From Stenotrophomonas maltophilia (GTDB lineage: Bacteria; Pseudomonadota; Gammaproteobacteria; Xanthomonadales; Xanthomonadaceae), in assembly GCF_006970445.1 (NCBI RefSeq), contig NZ_CP033877.1, positions 2,550,750 through 2,614,749 of the forward strand: 64,000 nt of DNA. The letters run 5' to 3'. The position numbers and the translations under genes were made by a program. The notes beneath the pieces were generated by a model that saw only the letters and a list, made by a program, of their open reading frames with translations, had not been told where the DNA came from and did no database searches. Positions 24,572 to 33,097 of this stretch are shown piece by piece. How positions within the stretch are numbered: the first letter of the stretch is position 1; the number at the start of each line of letters is the position of its first letter.

Positions 24572-25492
24572 TCAGCGGTGGGCGAGCGCGTAATCCAGCG
24601 CCGAGCATACTGCCGCCACCTGCGCGTCGTTGCACTGCTGCGGGGTCGCGCGCGGGCTGTCCGGGTAGACCTCGGTGGTGGTGGTGTACTTCGCGCCGGT
24701 AATGCCGGCGCACAGGCCCAGCTTCACCAGCGGGTACTCGATCACGCCATGGGCCACCACCGGCGAACCGATGATCTCGCCCTTGTCGTCGGCCGGCGCG
24801 ATGTGGGTGACCTTCTCCACCGCGGCGATGACCGCCTGCTGGAACGCCGCCTGCGGGTTCTCGCTGTCGTCCACCAGGTAGAAGCCATCGGGAATCAGGC
24901 CCGGCTCGAACGGCTTGCCGTCACGCGCGGCCAACGCCGGGCGGAACTCACTCTCGTCGCTGTCGGTGGTCTCGTGCAGGTCGATGTGCAGCACGAACTG
25001 GTCCTTGATCGGTGCGATCAGCTCGATCAGCGCGGTCGACTCGCGGGCCGGGCCATCGGCGCGGAAATTGCGGTTCGGGTCGATCGCATCGAAGTTCCAG
25101 CGGTTGATGCGCTCGAAGCCCCACGGATTCACGCACGGTGCCACCAGCAGGTTGGCCTTGCCGGCGTAGTCGGCGGCGTGCTTTTCGAGGAATTCCAGCG
25201 CACCCATCACGCCGCTGGTCTCATAACCGTGCACGCCACCGGTAACCAGGGCAGCCGGCAGCGCCGGGTTCCAATCGCGGCTGCGCAGGGCGAACAGAGT
25301 GTAGGTATCGCCAGCGTAGTCGAGCTGGCCATACGCCACCTTGTCGAAGCGCGAGGCCAGCGACTCGATGCGCGGCAGCACCTCCTCGTCATAGCGACGC
25401 AGGCGCTGCTGGCGGCCACGCCACAGCTCCCGTTCCGCCGCTCCCCACGGCTGGCCAGGGGTTCCGACGGGGTAGAAGGCGGCTTGGGACAT
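24572..25492 (-). CDS. M14-family metallocarboxypeptidase
   Basis: The protein has 306 residues from the ATG at 25492. Zinc ligands are visible as HGYE (GGVHGYETSG) and a later histidine (HIDLHETTDS), with a C-terminal glutamate (TTTTEVYPDS) in the place of the catalytic base; NPWGFERINRWN and DPNRNF match the substrate-binding R/N region. No signal peptide is seen, so it acts in the cytoplasm. It resembles the succinylglutamate-desuccinylase/carboxypeptidase branch with a VTGGVHGYE start. The substrate is not known. Confidence 0.87.
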   Translation of the reverse strand: MSQAAFYPVGTPGQPWGAAERELWRGRQQRLRRYDEEVLPRIESLASRFDKVAYGQLDYAGDTYTLFALRSRDWNPALPAALVTGGVHGYETSGVMGALEFLEKHAADYAGKANLLVAPCVNPWGFERINRWNFDAIDPNRNFRADGPARESTALIELIAPIKDQFVLHIDLHETTDSDESEFRPALAARDGKPFEPGLIPDGFYLVDDSENPQAAFQQAVIAAVEKVTHIAPADDKGEIIGSPVVAHGVIEYPLVKLGLCAGITGAKYTTTTEVYPDSPRATPQQCNDAQVAAVCSALDYALAHR

Positions 25493-25575
25493 GGCGGATC
25501 TCAGCGAGTCAGGAAGCAATCGCCCACTCTATCACCGGGGCGTCGGCATGAACCGGGGATGCATTCCAATAGCGA

Positions 25576-25600
25576 ATGGAATCAGCAATAATTCTCATTT
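25576..25600 (+). promoter_or_regulatory. Candidate Fur box before the FecA-like receptor
   Basis: ATGGAATCAGCAATAATTCTCATTT reads on the other strand as an interrupted GAGAAT-TATTGC-TGATTC, a common form of Fur box. It lies 24 bp before the ATG at 25624, where binding would block transcription. Confidence 0.6.
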
Positions 25601-25623
25601 ACGACCTTCCACAGCCCGCACCG

Positions 25624-27705
25624 ATGCCCATCCACGCCCTGCAACCGGCCGGCCTACCCCTGGCCGCCGCCCTCGCCCTGTGCCTGCTTCCGGCCACCCG
25701 CGCCTTCGCCCAGGACAGCGCCACCACGCTGGACAGCATCCAGGTCTCCGGCAGCTGGCTGGGCACCGGCCTGCATGACAGCGTCAAGAGCTTTGCCGGT
25801 GCACGCACGGTGGTCGACCGCCAGCGCATCGAGGCCAGCGGCGCGGCCAGCATCGGTGATGCCATGCGCCGCATCCCCGGCGTACAGGTCACCGACAACT
25901 CCGGCACCGCCGGCAGCTCGGTCTCGCTGAACATCGGCGTGCGCGGCCTGACCGGGCGCTACTCGCCGCGCTCGACCGTACTGCTGGACGGCGTGCCGCT
26001 GGCGGTGGCGCCGTATGGCCAGCCGCAGCTGTCGTTCGCGCCGACCAGCCTGTCCAACATCGAATCGATCGATGTGGTGCGCGGCGGCGGTGCGGTGCGC
26101 TACGGCCCGCAGAACGTGGGCGGCATCATCAACTTCAGCACCCGTGCCATTCCCACCGGCGCCGGCCTGCACGGCGAAGCCGGCGTGCGTTACACCGCCT
26201 ACGACCACGGCGGCGGCGACAGCACCCAGTACAACGCCTTCCTCGGCGGTACCGGCGACAATGGCCTGGGCGCGGCCCTGCTGTACTCCGGCCAGGACGG
26301 CCGCGGCTGGCGCCAGGGCAGCGATGACCGCTTCAACGACCTTGCGCTGAAGTTCGCCTACGCCATCGATGCGCAGCAGGAACTGCGCGCCAAGCTGTCC
26401 TACTACGATGTGCGCTCGCTGACCCCGGGCGGCCTGACCCGCGCCCAGTACGAGGCCGATCCGTTCCAGAACACCCGCCCCACCGATTTCTGGAAGGGCC
26501 ACCGCACCGGCATAGACCTGGGCTACACCAACACGCTGTCCGACAACAGCGAGTTCGAGGTGCTGGCCTATTACAACGAAAGCAACCGTGCCAGCTCGCT
26601 GGTCAATGCCGCCAATACCCAGTTGACCGTGCAGCCGCGCGACTACCGCGTGCTCGGCATCGAGCCACGCTACACCCAGCGCCTGCACTGGGGCGCCAGC
26701 GTGCACGACATCACCGCCGGCTACCGTTTCCTGCGCGAGCGTGGCAACGACCGCAGCTACACCGTCACCCGCCGCACTGGCGCGGCCAGCGCCACCACCC
26801 GCTTCGACAACGCCACCGATGCCCATGCGTTCTACATCGACGACCGCATCGCGATCGGCCAGTGGCGGATCACCCCGGGCGTGCGCATGGAATGGATCGA
26901 CATGGACCGCCGCCAGGCCGGGGGCACGGCGACCTTCAGCAGCCGCAACGACAAGGCCCTGCCCTCGCTCAACATCGCCTACCTGCTGACCCCGCAGCTG
27001 ACCGTGTTCGGCAACTACACCACCTCGTTCGGGCCGGTGCAGAACATCCAGCTGAATTCGCAGACCGCCAGCAATCCGCTGAACCCGGAGGTGGCAAAGA
27101 CCGCTGAACTGGGCGCGCGCTGGCAGGACGGTGCACTGCGTGCGGAAGTGACCGTATTCAAGATGCGCTTCGACAACCAGATCCTGCAGGTGCCGGGGAT
27201 CACCCCGCCGACCTTCCAGAACATCGGCGCCACCGACCACAAGGGCGTGGAAAGCGCGCTGGAGTACCGCTTCGCCGAAGACAGCGCACTGGCCGGGCTG
27301 GAGCTGTACGCCAACTACACCTGGACGAAGGCGATCCAGCAGTCGGGCGACAACCGTGGCCTGGACGTGCCGTTCTACTCGCGCGACACCGACAGCGTCG
27401 GCGCCCGCTACGCGCTGGCCGGCTGGACCTTCAATGTCTCCAGCACCCACCAGAGCGGCCAGTTCTCCGATGCCGCCAACACCTGGGAAGAAACCGCCGA
27501 TGCGCGCGTGGGCCGCGTGCCGGGCGTGCGCCTGTGGAACGCGCAGGTGGCCTGGCAGGTGCCGGGCCTGGGCGACAGCGAGATCGCGCTGGGCGTGAAC
27601 AACCTGGCCGACAAGCGCTGGTACACCCGCAACGTCGATGGCAACGCCGGCCGCATGGTGGCCGCGCCGCGCACGTTCTACGTGCAGGGCCGCTACCGCT
27701 TCTGA
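25624..27705 (+). CDS. TonB-dependent siderophore receptor, FecA-like without STN domain
   Basis: The protein has 693 residues from the ATG at 25624. Signal peptide 1-30 (FAQ), plug with AASIGDAMRRIPGVQVTDNSG and the conserved IESIDVVRGGGAVRYGPQNVGGIINF, barrel ending FYVQGRYRF. The plug and the RYGPQNVGG element match ferric-citrate-type (FecA) receptors, but the N-terminal STN domain is absent, so this one transports without signalling. A Fur-box-like site precedes it. Confidence 0.85.
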   Translation: MPIHALQPAGLPLAAALALCLLPATRAFAQDSATTLDSIQVSGSWLGTGLHDSVKSFAGARTVVDRQRIEASGAASIGDAMRRIPGVQVTDNSGTAGSSVSLNIGVRGLTGRYSPRSTVLLDGVPLAVAPYGQPQLSFAPTSLSNIESIDVVRGGGAVRYGPQNVGGIINFSTRAIPTGAGLHGEAGVRYTAYDHGGGDSTQYNAFLGGTGDNGLGAALLYSGQDGRGWRQGSDDRFNDLALKFAYAIDAQQELRAKLSYYDVRSLTPGGLTRAQYEADPFQNTRPTDFWKGHRTGIDLGYTNTLSDNSEFEVLAYYNESNRASSLVNAANTQLTVQPRDYRVLGIEPRYTQRLHWGASVHDITAGYRFLRERGNDRSYTVTRRTGAASATTRFDNATDAHAFYIDDRIAIGQWRITPGVRMEWIDMDRRQAGGTATFSSRNDKALPSLNIAYLLTPQLTVFGNYTTSFGPVQNIQLNSQTASNPLNPEVAKTAELGARWQDGALRAEVTVFKMRFDNQILQVPGITPPTFQNIGATDHKGVESALEYRFAEDSALAGLELYANYTWTKAIQQSGDNRGLDVPFYSRDTDSVGARYALAGWTFNVSSTHQSGQFSDAANTWEETADARVGRVPGVRLWNAQVAWQVPGLGDSEIALGVNNLADKRWYTRNVDGNAGRMVAAPRTFYVQGRYRF

Positions 27706-27767
27706 GGCGATAACCGCCCGATGCAGTGACGGTGGCGATCACGGTGGCGGCGTATCATGCCGCCACC

Positions 27768-29540
27768 ATGTCACTGCCTGTTTCGCCATCGCGCCTGCAT
27801 TCGGCCTTCCAGGGCCTGCGCCTGCGGCTGCGCGGCAGTGACCTGTGGTTCATTGCGCTGGCGCTGCTGGTCGGCCTGCTTGCCGGCTACCTGACCCTGC
27901 TGCAGTCGGGCATCGCGCGCTGGCTGCAGGGCACCCTGTACGGGCTGGACGAAGGCATGCGCCTGAGCTCCCTGCCCGCGCTGACCTGGACCGCGCTGCT
28001 GGTGCTGCCGCTGGGTGGCCTGCTGGTGGGCCTGGTCAGCCTGGCGGCGACACGACTCAAACGGCCCCTGCTCGATGCGGTGGAAGCCAATGCCCTGCAC
28101 GGCGGCCGCATGTCGATGCGCGACAACCTGATCGTGCTGACCCAGACCCTGCTGTCCAATGGGTGCGGCGCCTCGGTGGGTCTGGAGGCTTCGTATACAC
28201 AGATGGGCGCCGGCAGTGGTTCGCAGCTGGGCCGGGTGATGCGCCTGCGCCGCAATGACGTGCGCATCCTGGTCGGCGCCGGTGCCGCCGGTGCCATCGC
28301 CGCCGCCTTCGGTGCGCCATTGGCCGGTGCGTTCTACGCCTTCGAGATCGTCATCGGCGCCTACACCCCGGCCGCACTGGCGCCGGTGGCGGTGGCTGCA
28401 CTGGCCGGCGCGTTCGTGGCCGACCAGGCCGGCATCGAGGCCTACCTGCTGCCCGCTGCCTCGACCATCGACGTGCGCGCCGCCGACTACGCCATCTACG
28501 GCCTGCTCGGCTGCTGCTGCGCGATGGTCGGCATCGCGGTGATGCGGCTGATCGCCTCGATCGAGGGCACGGTCAAGCGCAGCCCGTTGCCGCTGTGGGG
28601 CCGCCCGGTGGTGGGCGGCCTGCTGCTGATTCCGCTGGCCCTGGCCAGCCCGCAGGTGTTGTCGTCCGGCCATGGCGCCCTGCACCTGGACCTGACCACG
28701 CATCTGCCGCTGATCTGGATCGGCGGCCTGCTGACCCTGAAGTGCCTGGCCTCGGGCATCTCGCTGGGGTTCGGCTTCCGGGGCGGGCTGTTCTTTGCCT
28801 CGCTGTTCATGGGCACCCTGGTCGGCGCGTTGTTCGCCGGCCTGCTGGCCATGGCCACCGGCGTGCCGGTGATCGACGCCACCTCCGCCGCGCTGGCCGG
28901 CATGGCGGCGCTGGCCGCAGCCGTGGTCGGCGCGCCAATGACCATGGCCATGCTGGTGCTGGAAGGCACCCACGACTTCCTGTTGACCAGCGTGGTGATG
29001 AGTGCGGTGCTGGTCTCCAGCACGCTGGTGCGGCAGTGGTTTGGTTACTCGTTCTCGACCTGGCGCATGCACCTGCGCGGCGAGACCATCAAGAGCGCCC
29101 GCGACGTGGGCTGGGTGCAGAACCTCAACGCCGGCCGGCTGATGCGCAAGGGCGTGGCCACCGCCCCGTCCGACCTTGACGCCGAGGCGTTCCGCCAGCG
29201 CTTCCCGCTGGGCTCGGGCAGCCGGGTGATCCTGATCGACAGCGAGGGCCACTACGCCGGCATCGTGCAGATTCCACGCGTCTACGGCGACGGCGTGAAA
29301 CCGGAGACCGCGATTGGCGAGCTGGCCGAGAACCGTGACGTGTCACTGTCGCCGGCCTCGGACGTGGTCAGCGTGATGCAGCGCTTCGACCAGACCCAGG
29401 CCGACGAACTGGCCGTGGTCGCCGCCGACGGCCAGGTGCTGGGCGTGGTCTCTGAAGCCTTCGTACGCAAGCGCTACGCCGAGGAGCTGGACAAGCGCCA
29501 GCGCGAACTGATGGGCGAGCGCGTCGACGACACCGACTGA
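27768..29540 (+). CDS. ClC-family chloride channel/antiporter with C-terminal regulatory region
   Basis: The protein has 590 residues from the ATG at 27768. About ten membrane helices are followed by a soluble C-terminal part (about 450-590) resembling a CBS pair. The gating-glutamate motif reads GASVGLEASYTQ in place of GREGP; the glutamate is kept. The GSGIP loop is replaced by VEANALHGGRMS, and the GxFxP motif reads GGLFFASLFMG without the proline. This is a known divergent branch of bacterial ClC proteins, so ion preference cannot be assumed to be chloride. Confidence 0.85.
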   Translation: MSLPVSPSRLHSAFQGLRLRLRGSDLWFIALALLVGLLAGYLTLLQSGIARWLQGTLYGLDEGMRLSSLPALTWTALLVLPLGGLLVGLVSLAATRLKRPLLDAVEANALHGGRMSMRDNLIVLTQTLLSNGCGASVGLEASYTQMGAGSGSQLGRVMRLRRNDVRILVGAGAAGAIAAAFGAPLAGAFYAFEIVIGAYTPAALAPVAVAALAGAFVADQAGIEAYLLPAASTIDVRAADYAIYGLLGCCCAMVGIAVMRLIASIEGTVKRSPLPLWGRPVVGGLLLIPLALASPQVLSSGHGALHLDLTTHLPLIWIGGLLTLKCLASGISLGFGFRGGLFFASLFMGTLVGALFAGLLAMATGVPVIDATSAALAGMAALAAAVVGAPMTMAMLVLEGTHDFLLTSVVMSAVLVSSTLVRQWFGYSFSTWRMHLRGETIKSARDVGWVQNLNAGRLMRKGVATAPSDLDAEAFRQRFPLGSGSRVILIDSEGHYAGIVQIPRVYGDGVKPETAIGELAENRDVSLSPASDVVSVMQRFDQTQADELAVVAADGQVLGVVSEAFVRKRYAEELDKRQRELMGERVDDTD

Positions 29541-29546
29541 CCCCGC

Positions 29547-29574
29547 AAAAAAGGGGACGGAGGGGATTAAGTCG
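29547..29574. repeat. Half copy of the long palindrome family
   Basis: AAAAGGGGACGGAGGGG and ATTAAGTCG are present once, without the mirrored arm. It follows the ClC stop, upstream of the co-directional MgtC gene. Confidence 0.85.
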
Positions 29575-29591
29575 CTTCTGGCACTTTCGAA

Positions 29592-29614
29592 ATCCACGCA
29601 TGGCGTGGATCTAC
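29592..29614. repeat. SMAG-type GTAG repeat
   Basis: ATCCACGCATGGCGTGGAT followed by CTAC, the inverse orientation of the copy at 6721-6743. It lies 29 bp before the mgtC-like gene. Confidence 0.75.
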
Positions 29615-29642
29615 TGTCACCTCGACCGGGTAGACTCCGGCC

Positions 29643-30359
29643 ATGCGCTTCATTGAGACCTTCCAGGCCGGCCCCTTCGCCGACACCGTGGTCAGCCTGC
29701 TGGCCGCCTTCGTGCTGGGTACGCTGATCGGCGCCGAGCGCCAGTACCGGCAACGCACGGCCGGCCTGCGCACCAACGTGCTGGTGGCGGTAGGCGCCGC
29801 CGCCTTCGTCGACCTCGGCATGCGCATCGCCGGCAGTGCCGAGGCGGTACGGGTGATCTCCTACGTGGTCTCCGGTGTCGGCTTCCTCGGTGCCGGCGTG
29901 ATCATGAAGGAAGGCATGAACGTGCGCGGCCTGAACACCGCCGCCACCCTGTGGTGCTCAGCGGCGGTCGGCAGCTGCACCGGCGCGGACATGCTGGCAG
30001 AAGGCGTGCTGCTGACAGTCTTGATCATCGCCGGCAACACCCTGCTGCGGCCTCTGGTGAATGCGATCAACCGCATTCCGATCAACGAGGCTGCCACCGA
30101 GGCCACCTACGAGGTGCGCCTGAGCGTGGATGCCGAAGCCGTGCCACGGGTACGCGAGCGCCTGGTCGATGCGCTGGAAGCCGCGCAGTACCCGGTCGGC
30201 GATGTGCAGGTGGTCGAGCATGCCGACGCACCTACCGATGTGATCGCGGTGCTGGTCAGTACGGCGGTCAGTGCCGACGAGCTGGACGTCGTGCTGGCAC
30301 GGATGGAGCATGTGCCGGGCGTGCTGCATGCCACTTGGGAAGTCAGTACCCGCGATTGA
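29643..30359 (+). CDS. MgtC/SapB-family membrane protein
   Basis: The protein has 238 residues. The N-terminal membrane half has LGTLIGAERQYRQRTAGLRTN and SGVGFLGAGVIMKEG, the MgtC signature, with RGLNTAATLWCSAAVG following. The C-terminal half (about 150-238) is soluble and ACT-like, as in true MgtC. MgtC proteins inhibit F-type ATPase or control Mg2+ and acid adaptation and are linked to survival in phagocytes in some pathogens. No magnesium transporter is adjacent. Confidence 0.88.
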   Translation: MRFIETFQAGPFADTVVSLLAAFVLGTLIGAERQYRQRTAGLRTNVLVAVGAAAFVDLGMRIAGSAEAVRVISYVVSGVGFLGAGVIMKEGMNVRGLNTAATLWCSAAVGSCTGADMLAEGVLLTVLIIAGNTLLRPLVNAINRIPINEAATEATYEVRLSVDAEAVPRVRERLVDALEAAQYPVGDVQVVEHADAPTDVIAVLVSTAVSADELDVVLARMEHVPGVLHATWEVSTRD

Positions 30360-30362
30360 GTC

Positions 30363-30423
30363 ATCCACGCATGGCGTGGATCTACCGAGGTCGCGTCGCA
30401 GCAGATCCACGCCATGCGTGGAT
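30363..30423. repeat. Inverted pair of SMAG-type repeats
   Basis: ATCCACGCATGGCGTGGAT-CTAC (30363-30385) and, in the opposite orientation, GCAG-ATCCACGCCATGCGTGGAT (30401-30423; GTAG changed to GCAG). The inverted pair, about 60 bp across, is the usual BIME-like arrangement and lies between convergent genes. Confidence 0.8.
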
Positions 30424-30432
30424 GCTCGTCCC

Positions 30433-30840
30433 TCACCCACCCGCCATGCGCTGCTGTGCCCGCAGCAACTTGCGGAATGAACCGCACTGCCGCGCGTCCT
30501 GCGCTTCCGGGCAGGCCGCCGCACGTTGCAGGTGCCGGCGTACCCGCTGCAGCCGGGTGATCTGCCGCTGCAGCACATCGGCTTGCGCCAGCAGGGCCTC
30601 CCGGTCCAGCGAGATACATCCACGCTGCGGCGGCAGCGATGCTCCGATCTGCTGCAGCGACAGCCCGGCTGCCTGGCCGAGACCGATCAATGCCAGCCGT
30701 TCCAGCACCTGCTCGTCATACTGCCGACGCAGGCCGCGACGGCCCAGCGCCTGCAACAACCCCAGCTGTTCGTAGTAACGCAGGGTCGAGGCCGGCACGC
30801 CACTGCGCCGCACCACCTCGCCGATATCCAGTTCATGCAC
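30433..30840 (-). CDS. MerR-family transcriptional regulator
   Basis: The protein has 135 residues. The start is MHELDIGEVVRRSGVPASTLRYYEQLGLL, the MerR winged helix. A coiled-coil dimerisation helix follows (about 70-110). The C-terminal part contains two cysteines (CPEAQ, CGSF), so metal or redox sensing is possible but unproven. It is divergent from a methyltransferase gene, with a MerR-type promoter element between them. Confidence 0.88.
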   Translation of the reverse strand: MHELDIGEVVRRSGVPASTLRYYEQLGLLQALGRRGLRRQYDEQVLERLALIGLGQAAGLSLQQIGASLPPQRGCISLDREALLAQADVLQRQITRLQRVRRHLQRAAACPEAQDARQCGSFRKLLRAQQRMAGG

Positions 30841-30843
30841 GGG

Positions 30844-30866
30844 CTTGACCTCAAGTGACCTTCAAG
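30844..30866 (+). promoter_or_regulatory. Candidate MerR operator/promoter of the methyltransferase gene
   Basis: CTTGACCTCAAG (inverted repeat CTTGA/TCAAG) is followed directly by TGACCTTCAAG, giving a tandem TGACCTCAAG-type direct repeat. TTGACC at 30845-30850 is a good -35; an AACCTA-like -10 near 30871 would give a 20-bp spacer, the long spacing typical of MerR promoters. Confidence 0.5.
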
Positions 30867-30903
30867 CGCCAACCTATGGGCAACTACCCACCGAGGCAAG
30901 GCC

Positions 30904-31731
30904 ATGGCCAGCACGTCCCCCGTTGATCAGAACGCCCTGTGGAACGGCCCTGGTGGCCAGATCTGGGTTGCGCAGCAGGCCATTCTCGACGGCCTGTTCC
31001 AGCCGATGGCCGACCTGCTGGTGGCCGAACTTCCGGATACCGTCACGCAACTGCTCGACATCGGCTGCGGTACTGGCGCCAGCCTGCTGGCTGCTGCCGC
31101 AGCGCGCCCGGCGGCACACTGCACCGGCCTGGACATCTCCGCGCCGATGCTGGCGCTGGCCCGCCAGCGCGCCGAGGCCGCCGAGCTGGATGCGGAATTC
31201 ATCGTCGCCGACGCGCAGCGGCATCCGCTGCCGCCCGCACACTTCGACTGGATCCAGTCACGCTTGGGCGTGATGTTCTTCGAGGATACCGGTGCGGCCT
31301 TCGCCAACCTGCACCGCGCGGCACAGTCCGGTGCCGGACTGCGCTTCATCGCCTGGCGCAGTGCCGGGGAGAATCCGTTCATGACCACCGCCGAGCGCGC
31401 CATCGGCGATGAACTGGATCTTCCAACCCGGGTACCCGGCGCACCAGGACAATTCGCCTTCGCCGATGGCGAGCGTGTGCAGCGCCAGCTGCAGGACGCC
31501 GGTTGGAATGACGTGGAGGTTGTTGCAGTGGACCTGCCCTGCTCGATTGCCCGCGAAGACCTGCCGACCTACGTCGGCCAGCTGGGCCCGTTGGGATTGG
31601 CACTGCGATCGATGCCGGAAGCCCGCGCCGCCGTGCTTCGCGAAAAGGCATTGGCCGCATTCGCGCCGTTCATCGAAGGTGACCGCGTTCGCGTGGATGC
31701 CGCCTGTTGGCTGGTCCGCGCCCGCGCCTAG
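30904..31731 (+). CDS. Class I SAM-dependent methyltransferase
   Basis: The protein has 275 residues. The SAM motif I reads LLDIGCGTGASLL, motif II LDISAPMLALARQRAE, with a ubiquitous DAQRHPLP acidic loop. It belongs to the Methyltransf_25/11 group; the substrate is unknown. Divergent from and probably controlled by the MerR-family gene. Its TAG stop overlaps the start of a long palindrome. Confidence 0.85.
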   Translation: MASTSPVDQNALWNGPGGQIWVAQQAILDGLFQPMADLLVAELPDTVTQLLDIGCGTGASLLAAAAARPAAHCTGLDISAPMLALARQRAEAAELDAEFIVADAQRHPLPPAHFDWIQSRLGVMFFEDTGAAFANLHRAAQSGAGLRFIAWRSAGENPFMTTAERAIGDELDLPTRVPGAPGQFAFADGERVQRQLQDAGWNDVEVVAVDLPCSIAREDLPTYVGQLGPLGLALRSMPEARAAVLREKALAAFAPFIEGDRVRVDAACWLVRARA

Positions 31732-31732
31732 A

Positions 31733-31810
31733 AAAAAGGGGACGGAGGGGATTAAGTCGCACATGCCCCGTTTGTGCCGGATACGACTTAATCCCCTCCG
31801 TCCCCTTTTT
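31733..31810. repeat. Palindrome family copy with 24-nt loop, between convergent genes
   Basis: Arms of 27 bp (AAAAAGGGGACGGAGGGG then ATTAAGTCG, 31733-31759; mirror at 31784-31810) are perfect. The 24-nt loop contains GCACA...TGTGC, which can extend the stem. It stands between the methyltransferase stop and the stop of a convergent small gene. Confidence 0.9.
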
Positions 31811-31813
31811 CTT

Positions 31814-32104
31814 CTACAGCGCCTCGCCGGCGTCGGCCAGGCGCGATTCGATCAGGGCGTACCACTGCTGCAGCACGTCTATCAGCATGTCCAGCTCGGC
31901 GTCGGTGCGCTGCGCGCGGCCGCTGCGCAGGCAGGCCTGGGCTTCCTGCAGCTGGGCCAGGAACCCGGCCACGGTATCGGCCTGCAGGATCAGGCCCGGC
32001 AGGCGCCGCCCGGGGATGCGCACCACGGCATGGTTGCCGAGCTGGCCGTACACGCTGAGCGTAGCTTCCGTCTTCATGGAGAGTGGCAGGAATTGGGCAT
32101 TCAT
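31814..32104 (-). CDS. Hypothetical 96-residue protein
   Basis: The reading frame from the ATG at 32104 gives MNAQFLPLSMKTEATLSVYG and a C-terminal half rich in Q, A and L (about 45-96) that looks helical (FLAQLQEAQACLRS, LIDVLQQWYALIESRLAD). No signal peptide, membrane segment or catalytic motif is visible. I do not recognise a named family with certainty; an uncharacterised Xanthomonad DUF is likely. It is convergent with the methyltransferase, and its own upstream neighbour is the tpgA-like lipoprotein terminator region. Confidence 0.6.
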   Translation of the reverse strand: MNAQFLPLSMKTEATLSVYGQLGNHAVVRIPGRRLPGLILQADTVAGFLAQLQEAQACLRSGRAQRTDAELDMLIDVLQQWYALIESRLADAGEAL

Positions 32105-32134
32105 CGCGTGCACCGTTTGAAAACCTGAGCCGCA

Positions 32135-32216
32135 GGCAGGCGTGGACGACGGGGGAGACGTTGCCACGCCTGCCGGCGGTCAGGGGGGACTCGGGATGCC
32201 GGGGCATCGCCCCGGC
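32135..32216 (-). terminator. Two hairpins downstream of the lipoprotein gene
   Basis: GCCGGGGC (32198-32205) pairs with GCCCCGGC (32209-32216) around ATC, 9 bp after the stop of the lipoprotein gene. A second hairpin, GGCAGGCGTGG (32135-32145) with CCACGCCTGCC (32164-32174), lies further on. They end the adhesin/lipoprotein transcript and separate it from the small gene. Confidence 0.65.
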
Positions 32217-32225
32217 GCAGGAAGG

Positions 32226-33068
32226 TCAACGTGGCTGCGCCATCCCGGCGATCTGCACGCGCCGGTTCGGCGCCAGGCAGGCAATCAGCTCGCGCCGGTT
32301 GCGCTGCCCGCACTGAACAATCGGCTCGGCCGCGCCGCGCCCCTCGGCACTGATGCTGGCTGCAGGCACACCCCCCTGCACCAGCGCGTTGCGCACGGCG
32401 TCGGCGCGGCGCTGCGACAGCGTCTGGTTGTAGCTGGCGCTGCCGATACGGTCGGTGTAGCCGGTTACCCGGATCGACTGCACCTGCGCTGCGTCGCGCA
32501 CCTGCGCCAGGACGCCCTGCACCGCATGCTGGCCTTCAGCACTGAGCACCGCGCTGTCAAAGCCGAACAGCGCATCGGCCGACAGCCGCAGCGGCTGTTC
32601 CGGCAGCGGTGCCGGTGGCGGTACCGGCGGAGCCGGTGGCCGCGGCGGGTCGAGCACGGCTGCGCACGATTCCGGCTTCCAGTAACCCGCCTGGGCAATG
32701 CCCTTGCTGTCAAAGCGGACCTGGAACTGGCAGGTGAAGTACTCCGCGCCCTGTGCGGTGCGGAAATTGAACAGGTAGTTCCACTCGCGAACGCCCCACA
32801 TGCCTTCGTTGAAATGCGGCGTGCCCAGCAGCGTGTACAGCTGCCGCTTGCTCATGCCAGGCGCAAAGCGGCGCAGGTCGGCGACGTCGGGATAGATGCC
32901 TTCCTTCAGCGAGGCCTTCGAGGCCTCCGGGAAGTGCACGGCGGTGGCTTCGGCAGGACCGTCGGCGGCCGGCGCATGGCTGCGGCAGGCGGCCAGCAGG
33001 CCCATCCCCAGGATCAGGCCCAGCGTGGCGGCACACTGGCCGGCGCGGGCGATGCGATGCTGTTTCAT
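32226..33068 (-). CDS. BamE/OmpA lipoprotein, TpgA-like partner of the trimeric autotransporter
   Basis: The protein has 280 residues from the ATG at 33068. Lipoprotein signal (LGMGLLAAC, Cys near residue 28); then a SmpA/BamE-type domain (APGMSKRQLYTLLGTPHFNEG, about 65-110), a proline-rich linker, and a C-terminal OmpA domain (LSADALFGFDSAVLSAEG, VTGYTDRIGSASYNQTLSQRRADAV) that binds peptidoglycan. The same architecture is TpgA of Acinetobacter, which holds a trimeric autotransporter in the outer membrane. It lies immediately downstream of the giant adhesin gene, across a hairpin. Confidence 0.85.
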   Translation of the reverse strand: MKQHRIARAGQCAATLGLILGMGLLAACRSHAPAADGPAEATAVHFPEASKASLKEGIYPDVADLRRFAPGMSKRQLYTLLGTPHFNEGMWGVREWNYLFNFRTAQGAEYFTCQFQVRFDSKGIAQAGYWKPESCAAVLDPPRPPAPPVPPPAPLPEQPLRLSADALFGFDSAVLSAEGQHAVQGVLAQVRDAAQVQSIRVTGYTDRIGSASYNQTLSQRRADAVRNALVQGGVPAASISAEGRGAAEPIVQCGQRNRRELIACLAPNRRVQIAGMAQPR

Positions 33069-33097
33069 GTCATTCCCCCTGTAGACGTTTCCGCGAT

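Noticed and set aside
24530..25591. Frames that begin inside the long palindromes (also 54870-56390)
   Set aside because: The shared N-terminal residues come from the repeat arms; both frames are antisense to well-supported genes (M14 peptidase, MFS exporter).
31733..31810. The long palindrome as a toxin-antitoxin or small RNA gene
   Set aside because: The arms encode no plausible protein and the placement between convergent stops is best explained by termination.
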